Notes: generated by a model not told the origin, from the letters alone. Positions 26,270 to 35,963 are shown, counted from the stretch's first letter. The stretch is 64,000 bases of DNA from Flavobacterium ajazii (GCF_010614725.1 NZ_JAAEHL010000006.1:62001-126000); one strand, 5' to 3'. Numbers and translations: made by a program.

Positions 26270-26734
26270 ATGAAAAAGCTACTTCTACTTATTTTCTTTT
26301 TCGGAATAACTTCAACAAGCTTCTGCCAATTAAAAAGCAGAACTTTTGAAGAGGTAGATAGCTTACAACAAATTCAAAAACGAAAAATCATTGTTTTTAT
26401 CCATACCGATTGGTGCCAGTTTTGCCAAAGGATGAAAGCCAAAACCTTTAAAAATCAAGAGATTATCCAAAAACTAAACTCTAATTTCTATTTCATTAGT
26501 TTCAATGCTGAGGAAAGACGATATATAACATTTAATAATCACACTTTTAGATATCAGCCTTCAGGAAACAATGTCGGCATTCATGAACTGGCTTTGCAAT
26601 TGGGAACACAAAACAATCAAATCGTATATCCCGTTTTGTGTGTTTTGAATGATAAGAATGAGATTATTTTTCAGTATTCAAATTATTTAGATTCAAATGA
26701 TTTTAAAGTTCTTTTAGAAAAAATGGAAAAATAA
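26270..26734 (+). CDS. Exported thioredoxin-like protein
   Basis: With the ATG at 26270 the protein is 154 residues, starting with signal peptide MKKLLLLIFFFGITSTSFCQ; the earlier ATG at 26249 lies in the repeat arm. It has a thioredoxin fold of the DUF255/thioredoxin_7 type with active site HTDWCQFCQRMK (Cys49 and Cys52). A second unusual point is a Cys just at the signal cleavage site (SFCQ), which might instead be a lipobox-like Cys. A periplasmic thiol oxidoreductase next to a TonB receptor with a CxxC plug fits a shared role, by inference. Confidence 0.82.
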   Translation: MKKLLLLIFFFGITSTSFCQLKSRTFEEVDSLQQIQKRKIIVFIHTDWCQFCQRMKAKTFKNQEIIQKLNSNFYFISFNAEERRYITFNNHTFRYQPSGNNVGIHELALQLGTQNNQIVYPVLCVLNDKNEIIFQYSNYLDSNDFKVLLEKMEK

Positions 26735-26863
26735 ACCTGCTTTGTAAAACAGAATTCTGCTATAATCAATCTAACTATAACAAAACTTTATACTTCAAAT
26801 TAACTAGTTGCGCGTAAACTTTGTAACTTTGCAGTTCAAAAGTAAAATTTAAAAAATAAAAAT

Positions 26864-27274
26864 ATGTATCCACAAGAAATGGTAAAACCAATGGAAGCTG
26901 AATTAACAGCTGCCGGTTTTCAAGATTTACATAGTGCAGAAGCTGTAGATAATGCTATCAACGCTGAAGGTACCACATTAGTAGTTGTAAATTCTGTTTG
27001 CGGTTGTGCTGCAAGAAATGCACGTCCGGGAGCAAAAATGAGTTTGCAGGGAGCAAAAAAACCGGATCATTTAATCACTGTTTTTGCAGGTGTTGATAAA
27101 GAAGCTGTTGATGCGGCAAGACAGCATATGTTTCCTTTTCCTCCATCTTCGCCATCTATGGCTTTGTTCAAAAACGGAGAATTAGTTCACATGTTAGAGC
27201 GTCACCACATCGAAGGACGTCCAGCTGAGATGATCGCTGAGAATTTGCAAGATGCGTTTAACGAGTTTTGTTAA
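26864..27274 (+). CDS. Bacilliredoxin (BrxA/BrxB family)
   Basis: A 136-residue cytosolic protein of the YphP/YqiW family, starting [19 protein letters not shown]. The active site is [13 protein letters not shown] (CGC at 46-48), and [20 protein letters not shown] contains the cis-Pro region. In Firmicutes these proteins remove bacillithiol from S-thiolated proteins; homologues are common in Bacteroidota. A -7-like TAACTTTG sits at 26824-26831. It ends in the large inverted repeat at 27285. Confidence 0.93.
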   Translation: MYPQEMVKPMEAELTAAGFQDLHSAEAVDNAINAEGTTLVVVNSVCGCAARNARPGAKMSLQGAKKPDHLITVFAGVDKEAVDAARQHMFPFPPSSPSMALFKNGELVHMLERHHIEGRPAEMIAENLQDAFNEFC

Positions 27275-27284
27275 TTTAAGGAAC

Positions 27285-27445
27285 TAAGGTTCTGAGATGC
27301 TGAGGTTCTAAGGTTTTAGGTTCAAAGTGACAAAGGTACAGAGGTACAAAGATTTAAAGCAAAAGCACTATTTTCTTAGTGCTTTTGTTGTTTATAAAGT
27401 TTTCTAAACCTTAGAACCTTAGAACCTCAGCATCTCAGAACCTTA
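27285..27445. repeat. 31-bp perfect inverted repeat (CTAAGGTTCTGAG type)
   Basis: Positions 27285-27315 and 27415-27445 are perfect reverse complements over 31 bp (core GGTTCTGAGATGCTGAGGTT), with a 99-nt spacer that contains its own 11-bp terminator hairpin. Between convergent bacilliredoxin and efflux genes. Confidence 0.85.
27360..27390. terminator. Terminator hairpin of the bacilliredoxin gene
   Basis: CAAAAGCACTA (27360-27370) pairs with TAGTGCTTTTG (27377-27387), with a 6-nt loop and TTGTTT after it. It sits within the large inverted repeat. Confidence 0.8.
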
Positions 27446-27448
27446 AAA

Positions 27449-28816
27449 TTAGAGATTCCATCCCCCGCCAAGTGCTTTGTACAACTCAACCATTGAGGTT
27501 AATTGTCTTTCTGATAATTGTGCCAGGCTTAATTGTGCATTGAACAAATTTGTCTCTACGTCCAAAACTTCTAAGTAAGAAACGTAGCCACTATCATATC
27601 TTTCACGGGAAAGTTTAAAGTTTATTAAAGCAGCATCAACTTGTCTGTTACGGGCTTTCCATTCTTCTTTATAAGTTCTGACGTTTTGGATAGATTGTTC
27701 TACTTCAGAAACGGCTCCAATATAGGTTTTTTGATAAGCATATTTGAATTGTTCGGCTTGTTCTCTATTGATTTCGACTCTTTTTTTGTTTTTTCCGAAA
27801 GCAAAAATAGGACCTGCAATTCCCGCAGATGCATTTTGCAAGTAGGAACTTCCTAAAAACAAGTTACTCAAATCGGCACTGGCAAATCCAGCAACTGCAG
27901 CCAGATTTAATGATGGAAAACGCATTGCCTGAGCTACACCAATTCTTTCATTTGCAGCTTTGTATCTTAACTCTGCTGCTTTTACATCAGGTCTGTTTTC
28001 TAATAATGCTGATGGAAGTGAGAGTGGAATTTCGCTAACTATTCGTAATTCTGTATTGCTTTTTCCTCGTGGAATTTCGGTAGGGAGCTGACCGGTAAGT
28101 AAGGCAATTGTATTTTCCTGATAGGTTATTTGTCTTTGAATATTTGGAATGGCAGCTTCGGCAATGGCAACCTGCTGTTCAATTTGCACTTTATCAACTT
28201 CAGAAATATAACCGCTTTTGAAACGTTGATTAATAATGTCGTAGTATTTCTCTCTGGTCGAAAGTGTTGATTTTGTAATTTCCAGTTGTTCATCAAGATT
28301 TCGCATTTGGAAATAAGCTGCTGCGATGTTGGCAACAATTTCCGAAAGCACTACTTTTCGCGCTTCTTCAGTAGCTAAGAGTTCGCTTTGAACCGCATTG
28401 TTTTCATGGCGATATTTTCCCCAAAAATCAAGTTCCCAGGACATACTTGCCCCAACATTTGACGGAGTTAAGTTTTTCTCGTTGCTGTTTATAGTTCCTC
28501 CGTATTGAAATGTTGGGAATAAATCGGCTTTTGCATAACCTAATTCGGCTCGAAGCTGATTGATTCTGGAAACTGCGATTTTTAGATCATAATTGTTTTT
28601 CAGTCCTTTTTTAACCAAGTCTTTTAAAACATCATCGTTAAATAGATCAAACCATTTTAAATTGGTGACGTTTGCCAAACTATCTAAGTTTCTTTCATTT
28701 CTGTAAGAATCAGATTGTTGTTGTTCTGGCTTGCTATATTTTGGTCCAACCATACAACCCACGGGAAATAGTATGAGGACAAATATAACAGCGACTATTT
28801 TATATCTCTTAATCAT
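27449..28816 (-). CDS. RND efflux outer-membrane lipoprotein (OprM/NodT type)
   Basis: With the start at 28816 (MIKRYKIVAVIFVLILFPVGCMVGPKYSKP) the protein is 455 residues, with a lipoprotein Cys followed by the family MVGPxYxxP motif. It has the duplicated TolC-like helical repeats (SYRNERNLDSLANV to the end) and ends in the family YKALGGGW. It forms the outer-membrane trimeric channel of a tripartite pump. Its start overlaps the permease stop by 8 bp, so it is the last gene of the operon. Confidence 0.93.
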   Translation of the reverse strand: MIKRYKIVAVIFVLILFPVGCMVGPKYSKPEQQQSDSYRNERNLDSLANVTNLKWFDLFNDDVLKDLVKKGLKNNYDLKIAVSRINQLRAELGYAKADLFPTFQYGGTINSNEKNLTPSNVGASMSWELDFWGKYRHENNAVQSELLATEEARKVVLSEIVANIAAAYFQMRNLDEQLEITKSTLSTREKYYDIINQRFKSGYISEVDKVQIEQQVAIAEAAIPNIQRQITYQENTIALLTGQLPTEIPRGKSNTELRIVSEIPLSLPSALLENRPDVKAAELRYKAANERIGVAQAMRFPSLNLAAVAGFASADLSNLFLGSSYLQNASAGIAGPIFAFGKNKKRVEINREQAEQFKYAYQKTYIGAVSEVEQSIQNVRTYKEEWKARNRQVDAALINFKLSRERYDSGYVSYLEVLDVETNLFNAQLSLAQLSERQLTSMVELYKALGGGWNL

Positions 28817-31800
28817 GGTCAGAAGTATTTGATTCCACATTATGTCCGTCTGTCTGAATTGTATCCTCTTTCTTTTTTCCGATGTTTTCGATCATTACAA
28901 ATAAGCCAGGTACAATTAATACACCTAAAATCGTGGCGATCAACATACCGCTAAATACCGCCATTCCCATTACAATACGTGCCTGTGAACCAGCACCGGT
29001 CGCCGTAAGCAACGGAACAACACCGAGAATAAAGGCAAAGGCTGTCATCAAAATCGGACGGAAACGAAGCTTCGCCGCAACCATAGCCGATTCATAAAGC
29101 GGTTTTCCTTTTTCGTATTCTTCTTTGGCAAACTCCACAATCAGAATGGCATTTTTGGCCACAAGCCCGATTAAAAGTACAAATCCAATTTGTGCAAATA
29201 CATTGTTGACATATTCATCGCTTCCAAATCTGGCTAGCATCAGACCTAATAAGGCGCCAAAAACAGCAAATGGAGCTCCAAGCAAAACGCTGAAAGGCAG
29301 TTTCCAGCTTTCGTATTGTGCTGCAAGAATTAAGAATACAAAAACCAAAGCCATTGCAAACACCATTCCTCCTCCCGGAGAATGTTTTTCCTGATATGAT
29401 AAGTTGATGTAATCGTAACTCATATCAGCAGGCAGTGTTGTTTTTGCAACTTCTTCTAATGCATCCATTGCCTGTGTAGAGCTGTAGCCATCGTTTGGAG
29501 CACCTCCAATTTCTGCCGACCTAAATAAGTTAAGACGGTTCGTAAAATCAGGACCCGAAACCTTTGTTGCCGTCACTAAAGTTGATACGGGCAACATATC
29601 CCCTTTATCATTTTTTACATAAATCAGATTCAAATTTTCGGGTTTAACGCGATCAACAGCTTCACCTTGTATATAAACTTTGTATTGACGACCAAATCGG
29701 TTAAAATCATTTACATAAGTTCCACCTAAAAATGTGCCTAATACTTCTGTAACTTTTGAAACTGGTACGCCTAATTTCATGGCTTTATCATTGTCAATTT
29801 CTAGTTTAATTTGAGGTGTACCTGCATTATAAGTGGTATAAATTCTTTTTATTTCGGGACGTTTTTGAGCCTCAGCAATAAAAGCCTGAGTCTGGTGGGC
29901 CAGATATTGTGGTGTATTTCCACCTCTGTCCTGAAGCATCATACTAAATCCGGCTGACGCTCCTAATCCCTGAATCGCTGGCGGACCAAAAGCCATAACA
30001 GTAGCACTTGTAATTTGTCTTGCAAATTGAGCATTGAGTTTATCAGCTATTTTTTTTGCTGTTAATGTTCTTTCTTCCCAAGGCTTTAAAGCAATAAATA
30101 TAAAACCATTTGCAGGCAAATACGAACTTGTAAGTAAACTGTATCCGTTAATGGTAGTATAACAGTCTAATGTTTCTTCTTTTGCTAAAATAGATTCAAT
30201 TTTTCTCGTTACTTCATCGGTACGCTGTAAGGAAGAGGCCGGTGGAGAGCTTATATTAACTAATATGTAGCCTTGATCTTCTTCAGGGATAAATCCTAAC
30301 GGAACTTTCTTGCCCAAGAAGACCACTGCACATAAAATGACTACTAATAAAACAACGATTCGAAGTGCTTTTTTTGCAAAGAAAGTAGCTCCTTTAATGT
30401 ATCGATCGGTGACATTTTCAAAGATTCTATTAAAACTGGCAAAAAATTTAGCCAGCCATCCTGTTTGTTCTTCTACTGGTTTTGTTGGTTTTAAGAGCAT
30501 CGCACAGAGCGCCGGACTCAGAGACAATGCACTAAATGCAGAGAATGCTACCGAGACGGCGATGGTTATGGCAAATTGCTGATAAAAACGTCCTGTGATT
30601 CCCGGGGTCATTGCTACGGGTACAAACACCGCGATCAAGATTAAGGCAATTGCAATTACAGGTCCGGAAACTTCTCGCATGGCCTGAATCGTGGCTTCCT
30701 TGGGGGTTTTACCATGCTCTATATGATGGACGACGGCTTCAACAACTACAATGGCATCATCGACGACAATACCAATTGCCAATACGAGTCCTAAAAGTGA
30801 AAGTGTATTTATCGAAAATCCCAATAATGGAAAAACGGCAATAGTTCCAATTAATGATACGGGAACAGTAATCAACGGAATTAAAGTTGCACGCCAGTTT
30901 TGAAGAAATATAAACACAACGAGTATTACTAAAAATATAGCTTCAACAAGTGTATGAAGAATATCTTCAACCCCGGCCGTAATAGCTGTTGTTGTATCTA
31001 AAGAAACCTGATATTCAACATTTGCAGGAAATCGCTTAGAAATTTCTTCCATAGCCGCTTTTGCTTTTGCGGCTACATCTAAAGCGTTACTTCCGGGCAT
31101 TTGAAATACTCCAATTGCCGCGCTTGGCTTACCGTTTCTACGGGAGGTTGAACTGTAATTTTCAGTACCTAATTCAATTCTTGCGATATCGCTTAGAAGC
31201 ACTTGTGATCCGTCTTCTTTGCTTTTTACGATAATCTCTGAGAATTGTTTTTGTGTTACAAGTCGGTCTTGCAGTGTCACGCTATAAGTGAAATCTGTTC
31301 CAAGAGGGGCTGGTTCAGCACCAAATTTTCCTCCGGGCGTAATCATATTTTGGTCGTTCAATGCTTTTTTGACTTCATCAACAGTGACGCCAAGACTGCT
31401 CATTTTGCCAGGTTTAAGCCAAACTCTCATAGAATATTCACTTCCGGCAAATAGAAAACAGTCTCCAACTCCTTTTATACGTGCAAGTGCATCGATAATA
31501 TTGATATAAGCATAATTGTTTAAAAAGACTCCATCATACTTAGGATCTGATGATGTTATGGTAAAAATCATCATCGGAAATGACAGTGATTTTTTAATCG
31601 AAACACCTTGTTGTTTAACACTTTGTGGCAAAAAAGGTTCAGCCTGCTTTTCTTTATTCTGCGTAAGCATATTGGCATTGTCCAAGTCTGTACCTACATC
31701 AAATGTTACTTCGACAGTTAATGCTCCGTCAGAAGTGTTGATGGATTTCATGTATAACATGTTTTCTACACCATTCACTTTCTGCTCAATCGGAGTCGCT

Positions 31801-31982
31801 ACAGCTTGTTCGACATTTATGGCGTTTGCACCTGTAAAAGAAGTTGTAATTTTTACTAAAGGCGGAACAATATCAGGATATTGAGCTACTGGTGTTTTCT
31901 GTAAAGCCAGTAATCCAAGTATAATAATGATGATACTGATTACCATGGCAACAATTGGTCGTCTGACAAAAAATTCTCCCAT
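28809..31982 (-). CDS. RND efflux permease (HAE1/AcrB family)
   Basis: A 1057-residue inner-membrane proton antiporter. N-terminal FFVRRPIVAMVISIIIIILG, proton-relay GIVVDDAIVVVE in the fourth helix region (Asp pair as in AcrB), and C-terminal VFVFLILAAQYESWKLPF are visible. Two large periplasmic loops hold the porter domains. It exports hydrophobic drugs or other compounds with the outer-membrane and fusion proteins. Length and motifs are complete. It is the middle gene of MFP-permease-OMF, all on the minus strand. Confidence 0.96.
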   Translation of the reverse strand: MGEFFVRRPIVAMVISIIIIILGLLALQKTPVAQYPDIVPPLVKITTSFTGANAINVEQAVATPIEQKVNGVENMLYMKSINTSDGALTVEVTFDVGTDLDNANMLTQNKEKQAEPFLPQSVKQQGVSIKKSLSFPMMIFTITSSDPKYDGVFLNNYAYINIIDALARIKGVGDCFLFAGSEYSMRVWLKPGKMSSLGVTVDEVKKALNDQNMITPGGKFGAEPAPLGTDFTYSVTLQDRLVTQKQFSEIIVKSKEDGSQVLLSDIARIELGTENYSSTSRRNGKPSAAIGVFQMPGSNALDVAAKAKAAMEEISKRFPANVEYQVSLDTTTAITAGVEDILHTLVEAIFLVILVVFIFLQNWRATLIPLITVPVSLIGTIAVFPLLGFSINTLSLLGLVLAIGIVVDDAIVVVEAVVHHIEHGKTPKEATIQAMREVSGPVIAIALILIAVFVPVAMTPGITGRFYQQFAITIAVSVAFSAFSALSLSPALCAMLLKPTKPVEEQTGWLAKFFASFNRIFENVTDRYIKGATFFAKKALRIVVLLVVILCAVVFLGKKVPLGFIPEEDQGYILVNISSPPASSLQRTDEVTRKIESILAKEETLDCYTTINGYSLLTSSYLPANGFIFIALKPWEERTLTAKKIADKLNAQFARQITSATVMAFGPPAIQGLGASAGFSMMLQDRGGNTPQYLAHQTQAFIAEAQKRPEIKRIYTTYNAGTPQIKLEIDNDKAMKLGVPVSKVTEVLGTFLGGTYVNDFNRFGRQYKVYIQGEAVDRVKPENLNLIYVKNDKGDMLPVSTLVTATKVSGPDFTNRLNLFRSAEIGGAPNDGYSSTQAMDALEEVAKTTLPADMSYDYINLSYQEKHSPGGGMVFAMALVFVFLILAAQYESWKLPFSVLLGAPFAVFGALLGLMLARFGSDEYVNNVFAQIGFVLLIGLVAKNAILIVEFAKEEYEKGKPLYESAMVAAKLRFRPILMTAFAFILGVVPLLTATGAGSQARIVMGMAVFSGMLIATILGVLIVPGLFVMIENIGKKKEDTIQTDGHNVESNTSDHD

Positions 31983-32016
31983 AATGATGTTTCTAAATTA
32001 ATTAGTTAGTACAGAA

Positions 32017-33150
32017 TTAATTAATTGCTTTTCCTGGAGCCCATTCTTTAGTTTGTGGCGCTATAATATTGCCACTTTTTAATTGAGATGTTCCTCCAAG
32101 AGCAATTTTGTCAGAGGCTGTTAATCCATCAGTAACGATGTAGGAGTCTTTGAAAGCTGGTCCAAGTTTTACCTCTTTCATTTCAACCTTATTGTTTGCA
32201 CCCAAAACATAAACTTGGGTAATTCCCTGCATTTCTATGACAGAGCGCTGAGGTATAATGATGGCATCTTTATGGATATCGGTTACAACATGAATTTTCA
32301 CATATTGACCCGGACGAATCAATTGTTGCGGATTTGCGAATGAAGCTTCAAAAGTTACGGCGCCGGTAGCAGGATCAATTTGTCTGTCGGCAAAACTGAT
32401 TTTTCCTGTTTCCGGATAGGGAGTCCCGTCAGATAATAAAATAGAAATTGATTTTGCTTCGCTTTTTAAATCAGAATCTTTCTTTGACATTTCTCTGAAA
32501 ATCCGAAGGAATTCCTGTTCACTCATTGTAAAACGAACTCTTACATCTCCTAAATCAGAAACGGTATTTAAGACAGAAGCTGGACCCGGACGTACATAAT
32601 CACCGACTCTTACTTTTGATATTCCGATTAAACCGGAAATTGGTGCAACAATATTACAATAGCTTAATTCTATTTTTGAATTTCTTACATTAGCTGTTGC
32701 CGCGTTAATAGACGCCTGAGAAGCATTATAAGCTGCTTTGGCTCCTATAAATTCTCTCTGGCTAATGGCGTTGGTTTTAACCAACGGCTCCATCATTTCA
32801 TAATCAGATTTGGTTTTGGCTAATCTGGCTTGCATCTCAGCTAGTCTACCTTCTGCTTCTGTAACTTTATTGTGAAACGGCAAAGGATCTATGGTATACA
32901 ATAACTGTCCTTTGTGTACCAAACCTCCTTCTTTGAAATTCAGACTCAGTATCACACCATCGACTCGAGGATTAATTTGAATATCTGATTGACCATAGGT
33001 TTGTCCTGTAAATTCTGATTCCAGTTTTACATCTTGCTGTAGAACCCGTACAATTGGAACTTCTAATGGAGGTGGGGTTGGTGGCGTTTCTTTTTTGCAG
33101 GATAATAGTGAAAAAAGTAAGAAAATTGCCGGAGTGTAAATTTTGTTCAT
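32017..33150 (-). CDS. RND efflux membrane-fusion lipoprotein (AcrA type)
   Basis: A 377-residue periplasmic adaptor. It starts with a lipoprotein signal (MNKIYTPAIFLLFSLLSCKK) and a Pro-rich linker, then the barrel/lipoyl/hairpin order, with lipoyl halves around INPRVDGVILSLNFKEGG and YCNIVAPISGLIGISKVRVG. A coiled-coil hairpin lies between them. It bridges the permease and the outer-membrane channel. It is the first gene of the operon; a -7-like TAGCTTTG on the minus strand (33207-33214) may drive it. No TetR-type regulator is next to it. Confidence 0.95.
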   Translation of the reverse strand: MNKIYTPAIFLLFSLLSCKKETPPTPPPLEVPIVRVLQQDVKLESEFTGQTYGQSDIQINPRVDGVILSLNFKEGGLVHKGQLLYTIDPLPFHNKVTEAEGRLAEMQARLAKTKSDYEMMEPLVKTNAISQREFIGAKAAYNASQASINAATANVRNSKIELSYCNIVAPISGLIGISKVRVGDYVRPGPASVLNTVSDLGDVRVRFTMSEQEFLRIFREMSKKDSDLKSEAKSISILLSDGTPYPETGKISFADRQIDPATGAVTFEASFANPQQLIRPGQYVKIHVVTDIHKDAIIIPQRSVIEMQGITQVYVLGANNKVEMKEVKLGPAFKDSYIVTDGLTASDKIALGGTSQLKSGNIIAPQTKEWAPGKAIN

Positions 33151-33401
33151 TTTTAATCATTTTTTAAATCACATTAAAACTCAACTAATTAAAAATCAAA
33201 TAATTCCAAAGCTAAGTTAACATTTTTTTTAATTAAAATTTGAAATAATACTTTCATTTCATTTTTTTAGTTAAATTTATATTTATTTGATTATCAGCCA
33301 ATAACACCAAAAGTTAAATGACGTAAAATACCGTTAAATAATCTCTCTTTGATAAAAATAATTTCAACAGAATCATAACAAACTCTCAAATATTAATACC
33401 T

Positions 33402-34364
33402 ATGTCGGAAAAAAATAAAAAACACATAAGCAATTCTGAAACAATTCCTGGCGATTCACAAAAGTTAAATAAAAAAGAACTTCTTCAGCGTGCTAAAAAA
33501 TTTTCAGAGCAATATTGTGTTGGAGATAATAAGGATTTCAAACTTAGGGATTGGACTACTTCTGATTCGATAAACGAAAAAAAATCAACCGTTAAAAAAA
33601 CATTGAAAATGGGTGTAAAGGCATTGGCCGCTATGCAGGATATTTTGTATGCTCAGGATAAATGGTCAGTTCTTATTATTTTTCAGGCAATGGATGCTGC
33701 AGGAAAAGACGGTGCTATCAAACATGTGATGTCTGGGATAAATCCTCAGGGTTGTCAGGTTTCATCTTTTAAAGCACCAAGTTCCGAAGAGTTAGATCAT
33801 GATTTTTTATGGCGTTGCCAAAAGCATTTACCGGAAAGAGGCCGTATCGGTATATTTAATCGTTCTTATTATGAAGAAGTTCTGGTAGTTCGTGTGCATG
33901 AACAGATTTTAAAAGGTCAAAAACTTCCGGAAAAACTCATAACAAAAGATATTTGGGAAAACCGCTTTGAAGACATTCGTAATTTTGAAAAATACCTGAA
34001 TAGAAATGGAACCGTTGTCATTAAGTTTTTTCTGAATGTTTCCAAAGAAGAACAAAAGAAAAGATTTATAGAACGTGTTGATAATCCTGATAAAAACTGG
34101 AAATTCAGTGCTGCCGATGCCAAAGAAAGAGGCTATTGGAATGATTATATGTTTGCTTATGAAGAGCTGATCAAAAACACTTCAACCAAAAAATCACCTT
34201 GGTACGTTATTCCTGCTGATGATAAATCGTATGCCAGAATTGCTATAGCCTCAGCCATTATTCATGCTTTAGATGAAATGGATTTAGAATATCCAAAAGT
34301 AAGCGATGAAAAAATTGCAGAACTTAATGTCGTAAAACAGTCATTACTTGATGAAAAAGAATAA
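33402..34364 (+). CDS. Polyphosphate kinase 2 family phosphotransferase
   Basis: A 320-residue PPK2-family protein. Walker A IIFQAMDAAGKDGAIKHV (about 89-106), then GCQVSSFKAPSSEELDHDFLW and a Walker B-like GRIGIFNRSYYEEVLVVRVH, with the lid TWKF-like NPDKNWKFS region later. PPK2 enzymes transfer phosphate between polyphosphate and nucleoside mono- or diphosphates. The single-domain length suggests class I or III type; which nucleotide it prefers cannot be told. It is divergent from the RND operon across 251 bp of AT-rich DNA. Confidence 0.92.
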   Translation: MSEKNKKHISNSETIPGDSQKLNKKELLQRAKKFSEQYCVGDNKDFKLRDWTTSDSINEKKSTVKKTLKMGVKALAAMQDILYAQDKWSVLIIFQAMDAAGKDGAIKHVMSGINPQGCQVSSFKAPSSEELDHDFLWRCQKHLPERGRIGIFNRSYYEEVLVVRVHEQILKGQKLPEKLITKDIWENRFEDIRNFEKYLNRNGTVVIKFFLNVSKEEQKKRFIERVDNPDKNWKFSAADAKERGYWNDYMFAYEELIKNTSTKKSPWYVIPADDKSYARIAIASAIIHALDEMDLEYPKVSDEKIAELNVVKQSLLDEKE

Positions 34365-34425
34365 CATTTTACAACAATCTGCATAGTTAGTTTTTTACTT
34401 TTTAAATCTTAGAAACTCCAAAGTT

Positions 34426-34457
34426 TTTGCAACTTAGTCCCTTTTTCTTTAACTTTG
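34426..34457 (+). promoter_or_regulatory. Promoter of trhO
   Basis: TTTG (34426-34429), 20-nt spacer, TAACTTTG (34450-34457), ending 42 nt before the ATG at 34500. Confidence 0.55.
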
Positions 34458-34499
34458 CCACTCATAAAAATAATTTCTAAACTTAAAACTGTTTATAGC

Positions 34500-35858
34500 A
34501 TGCAACTGTATAACACTTTGAGCGCAGAAGAAAGAGCCATCATGATCGATGATGCAGGTAAACAACGACTAACGTTGTCTTTCTATGCGTATGCCAAAAT
34601 TCAAGATCCCAAAAAATTTCGTAATGATTTATTTGTAGCCTGGAACGCACTTGATGCCTTAGGCCGAATTTACGTTGCAACTGAAGGAATAAATGCTCAG
34701 ATGAGTATTCCTGAAGAAAACCTGGAAGCTTTTAGAGAAACTCTGGAAGTTTATGATTTCATGAAAGGTATACGACTAAATGAAGCTGTAGAACATGATG
34801 ACCATTCCTTTTTAAAACTGACCATTAAAGTTCGCGATAAAATCGTTGCCGACGGTTTAAACGACGACACTTTTGATGTCACCAATATAGGCATTCACCT
34901 GAAAGCCGCAGCATTCAACGAAATCCTCGATGATCCAAACACGATTGTCGTAGATTTTAGAAATCACTACGAAAGTGAAGTTGGACATTTTAAAAATGCA
35001 ATCACTCCGGATGTTGAAACATTTAGAGAAAGTTTACCTATAATTAACGAACAGCTTCAGGATCATAAAGAAGATAAAAATCTGGTAATGTATTGTACCG
35101 GGGGGATTCGTTGTGAAAAAGCAAGTGCTTATTTTAAACACCAGGGCTTCAAAAACGTTTATCAATTGGAAGGCGGTATTATTAATTACGCTAAACAATT
35201 GAAAGAAGAAGGTTTAGAAAGCAAATTCATTGGTAAAAATTTTGTATTTGATAATCGTCTTGGTGAAAGAATTACTGATGATATTATTTCTCAATGCCAC
35301 CAATGCGGAAAACCTTGTGATAACCACACGAACTGTGAAAATGACGGATGCCATTTACTATTCATTCAATGTGATGAATGTAAAACTGCAATGGAAAACT
35401 GCTGTTCTACAGAATGTTTAGAGGTTATCCACATGCCTTTGGTTGATCAGGTCAGACTTAGAACCGGCAAACAAGTAGGAAACAAAGTTTTCAGAAAAGG
35501 GAAATCGGAAAATCTTAAATTCAAACATTCAGGAGAATTACCAAACTCAGCTTTGGGCGCAGCGGAAAAACCAGCTGATATTCGTCAAAAAGTAAAAGTA
35601 AAAAAAGTACTTCTTGGAAAAGCAGAACATTATTATGTAAAAGCACAGGTTGGACAATTTACGGTTGAAAATCACGAATTAAACAGTGGCGATAAAATAC
35701 TTATTTCAGGCCCTACAACTGGCGATCAGGAATTAGTTTTAAATAAAATCATTGTTAACGGAACAGAAACTCAATCTGCTAAAATTGGCGATAAAGTTAC
35801 TTTTGAAGTTCCGTTCAGAATCAGATTGTCTGATAAAATATATAAGATTTTAGGGTAA
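34500..35858 (+). CDS. trhO: tRNA uridine(34) hydroxylase with Cys-rich C-terminal extension
   Basis: A 452-residue protein from ATG 34500; a TTG 45 nt upstream overlaps the -7 box and was rejected. An N-terminal acylphosphatase-like domain (LSFYAYAKIQDPKKFRNDL) is followed by a rhodanese domain with active loop YCTGGIRCEKASAYFK. TrhO makes 5-hydroxyuridine at the wobble position of tRNAs. A Cys-rich zinc-like cluster (CHQCGKPCDNHTNCENDGCH) comes next, then about 110 further residues beyond the ~350-residue core of the E. coli enzyme, ending in RIRLSDKIYKIL. Confidence 0.92.
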   Translation: MQLYNTLSAEERAIMIDDAGKQRLTLSFYAYAKIQDPKKFRNDLFVAWNALDALGRIYVATEGINAQMSIPEENLEAFRETLEVYDFMKGIRLNEAVEHDDHSFLKLTIKVRDKIVADGLNDDTFDVTNIGIHLKAAAFNEILDDPNTIVVDFRNHYESEVGHFKNAITPDVETFRESLPIINEQLQDHKEDKNLVMYCTGGIRCEKASAYFKHQGFKNVYQLEGGIINYAKQLKEEGLESKFIGKNFVFDNRLGERITDDIISQCHQCGKPCDNHTNCENDGCHLLFIQCDECKTAMENCCSTECLEVIHMPLVDQVRLRTGKQVGNKVFRKGKSENLKFKHSGELPNSALGAAEKPADIRQKVKVKKVLLGKAEHYYVKAQVGQFTVENHELNSGDKILISGPTTGDQELVLNKIIVNGTETQSAKIGDKVTFEVPFRIRLSDKIYKILG

Positions 35859-35884
35859 ATTTTTATTCTAAAAATGAATTTCAA

Positions 35885-35922
35885 AACCTATTTTGTGATA
35901 AACAGAATAGGTTTTTTTTATA
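35885..35922 (+). terminator. Terminator of trhO; left copy of a 34-bp near-identical pair
   Basis: AACCTATT...AATAGGTT stem with a loop of TTGTGATAAACAG-like sequence, then eight T. It is nearly identical to 36971-37007 (3 mismatches over about 34 bp). Confidence 0.85.
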
Positions 35923-35963
35923 GACATTGGTTACATTTGTTAAAATACTTTACCTAAATATTT

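Noticed and set aside
33151..33401. Possible regulator gene in the gap between the efflux operon and ppk2
   Set aside because: Only AT-rich non-coding DNA was seen, with no ORF of note; the pump has no local regulator.
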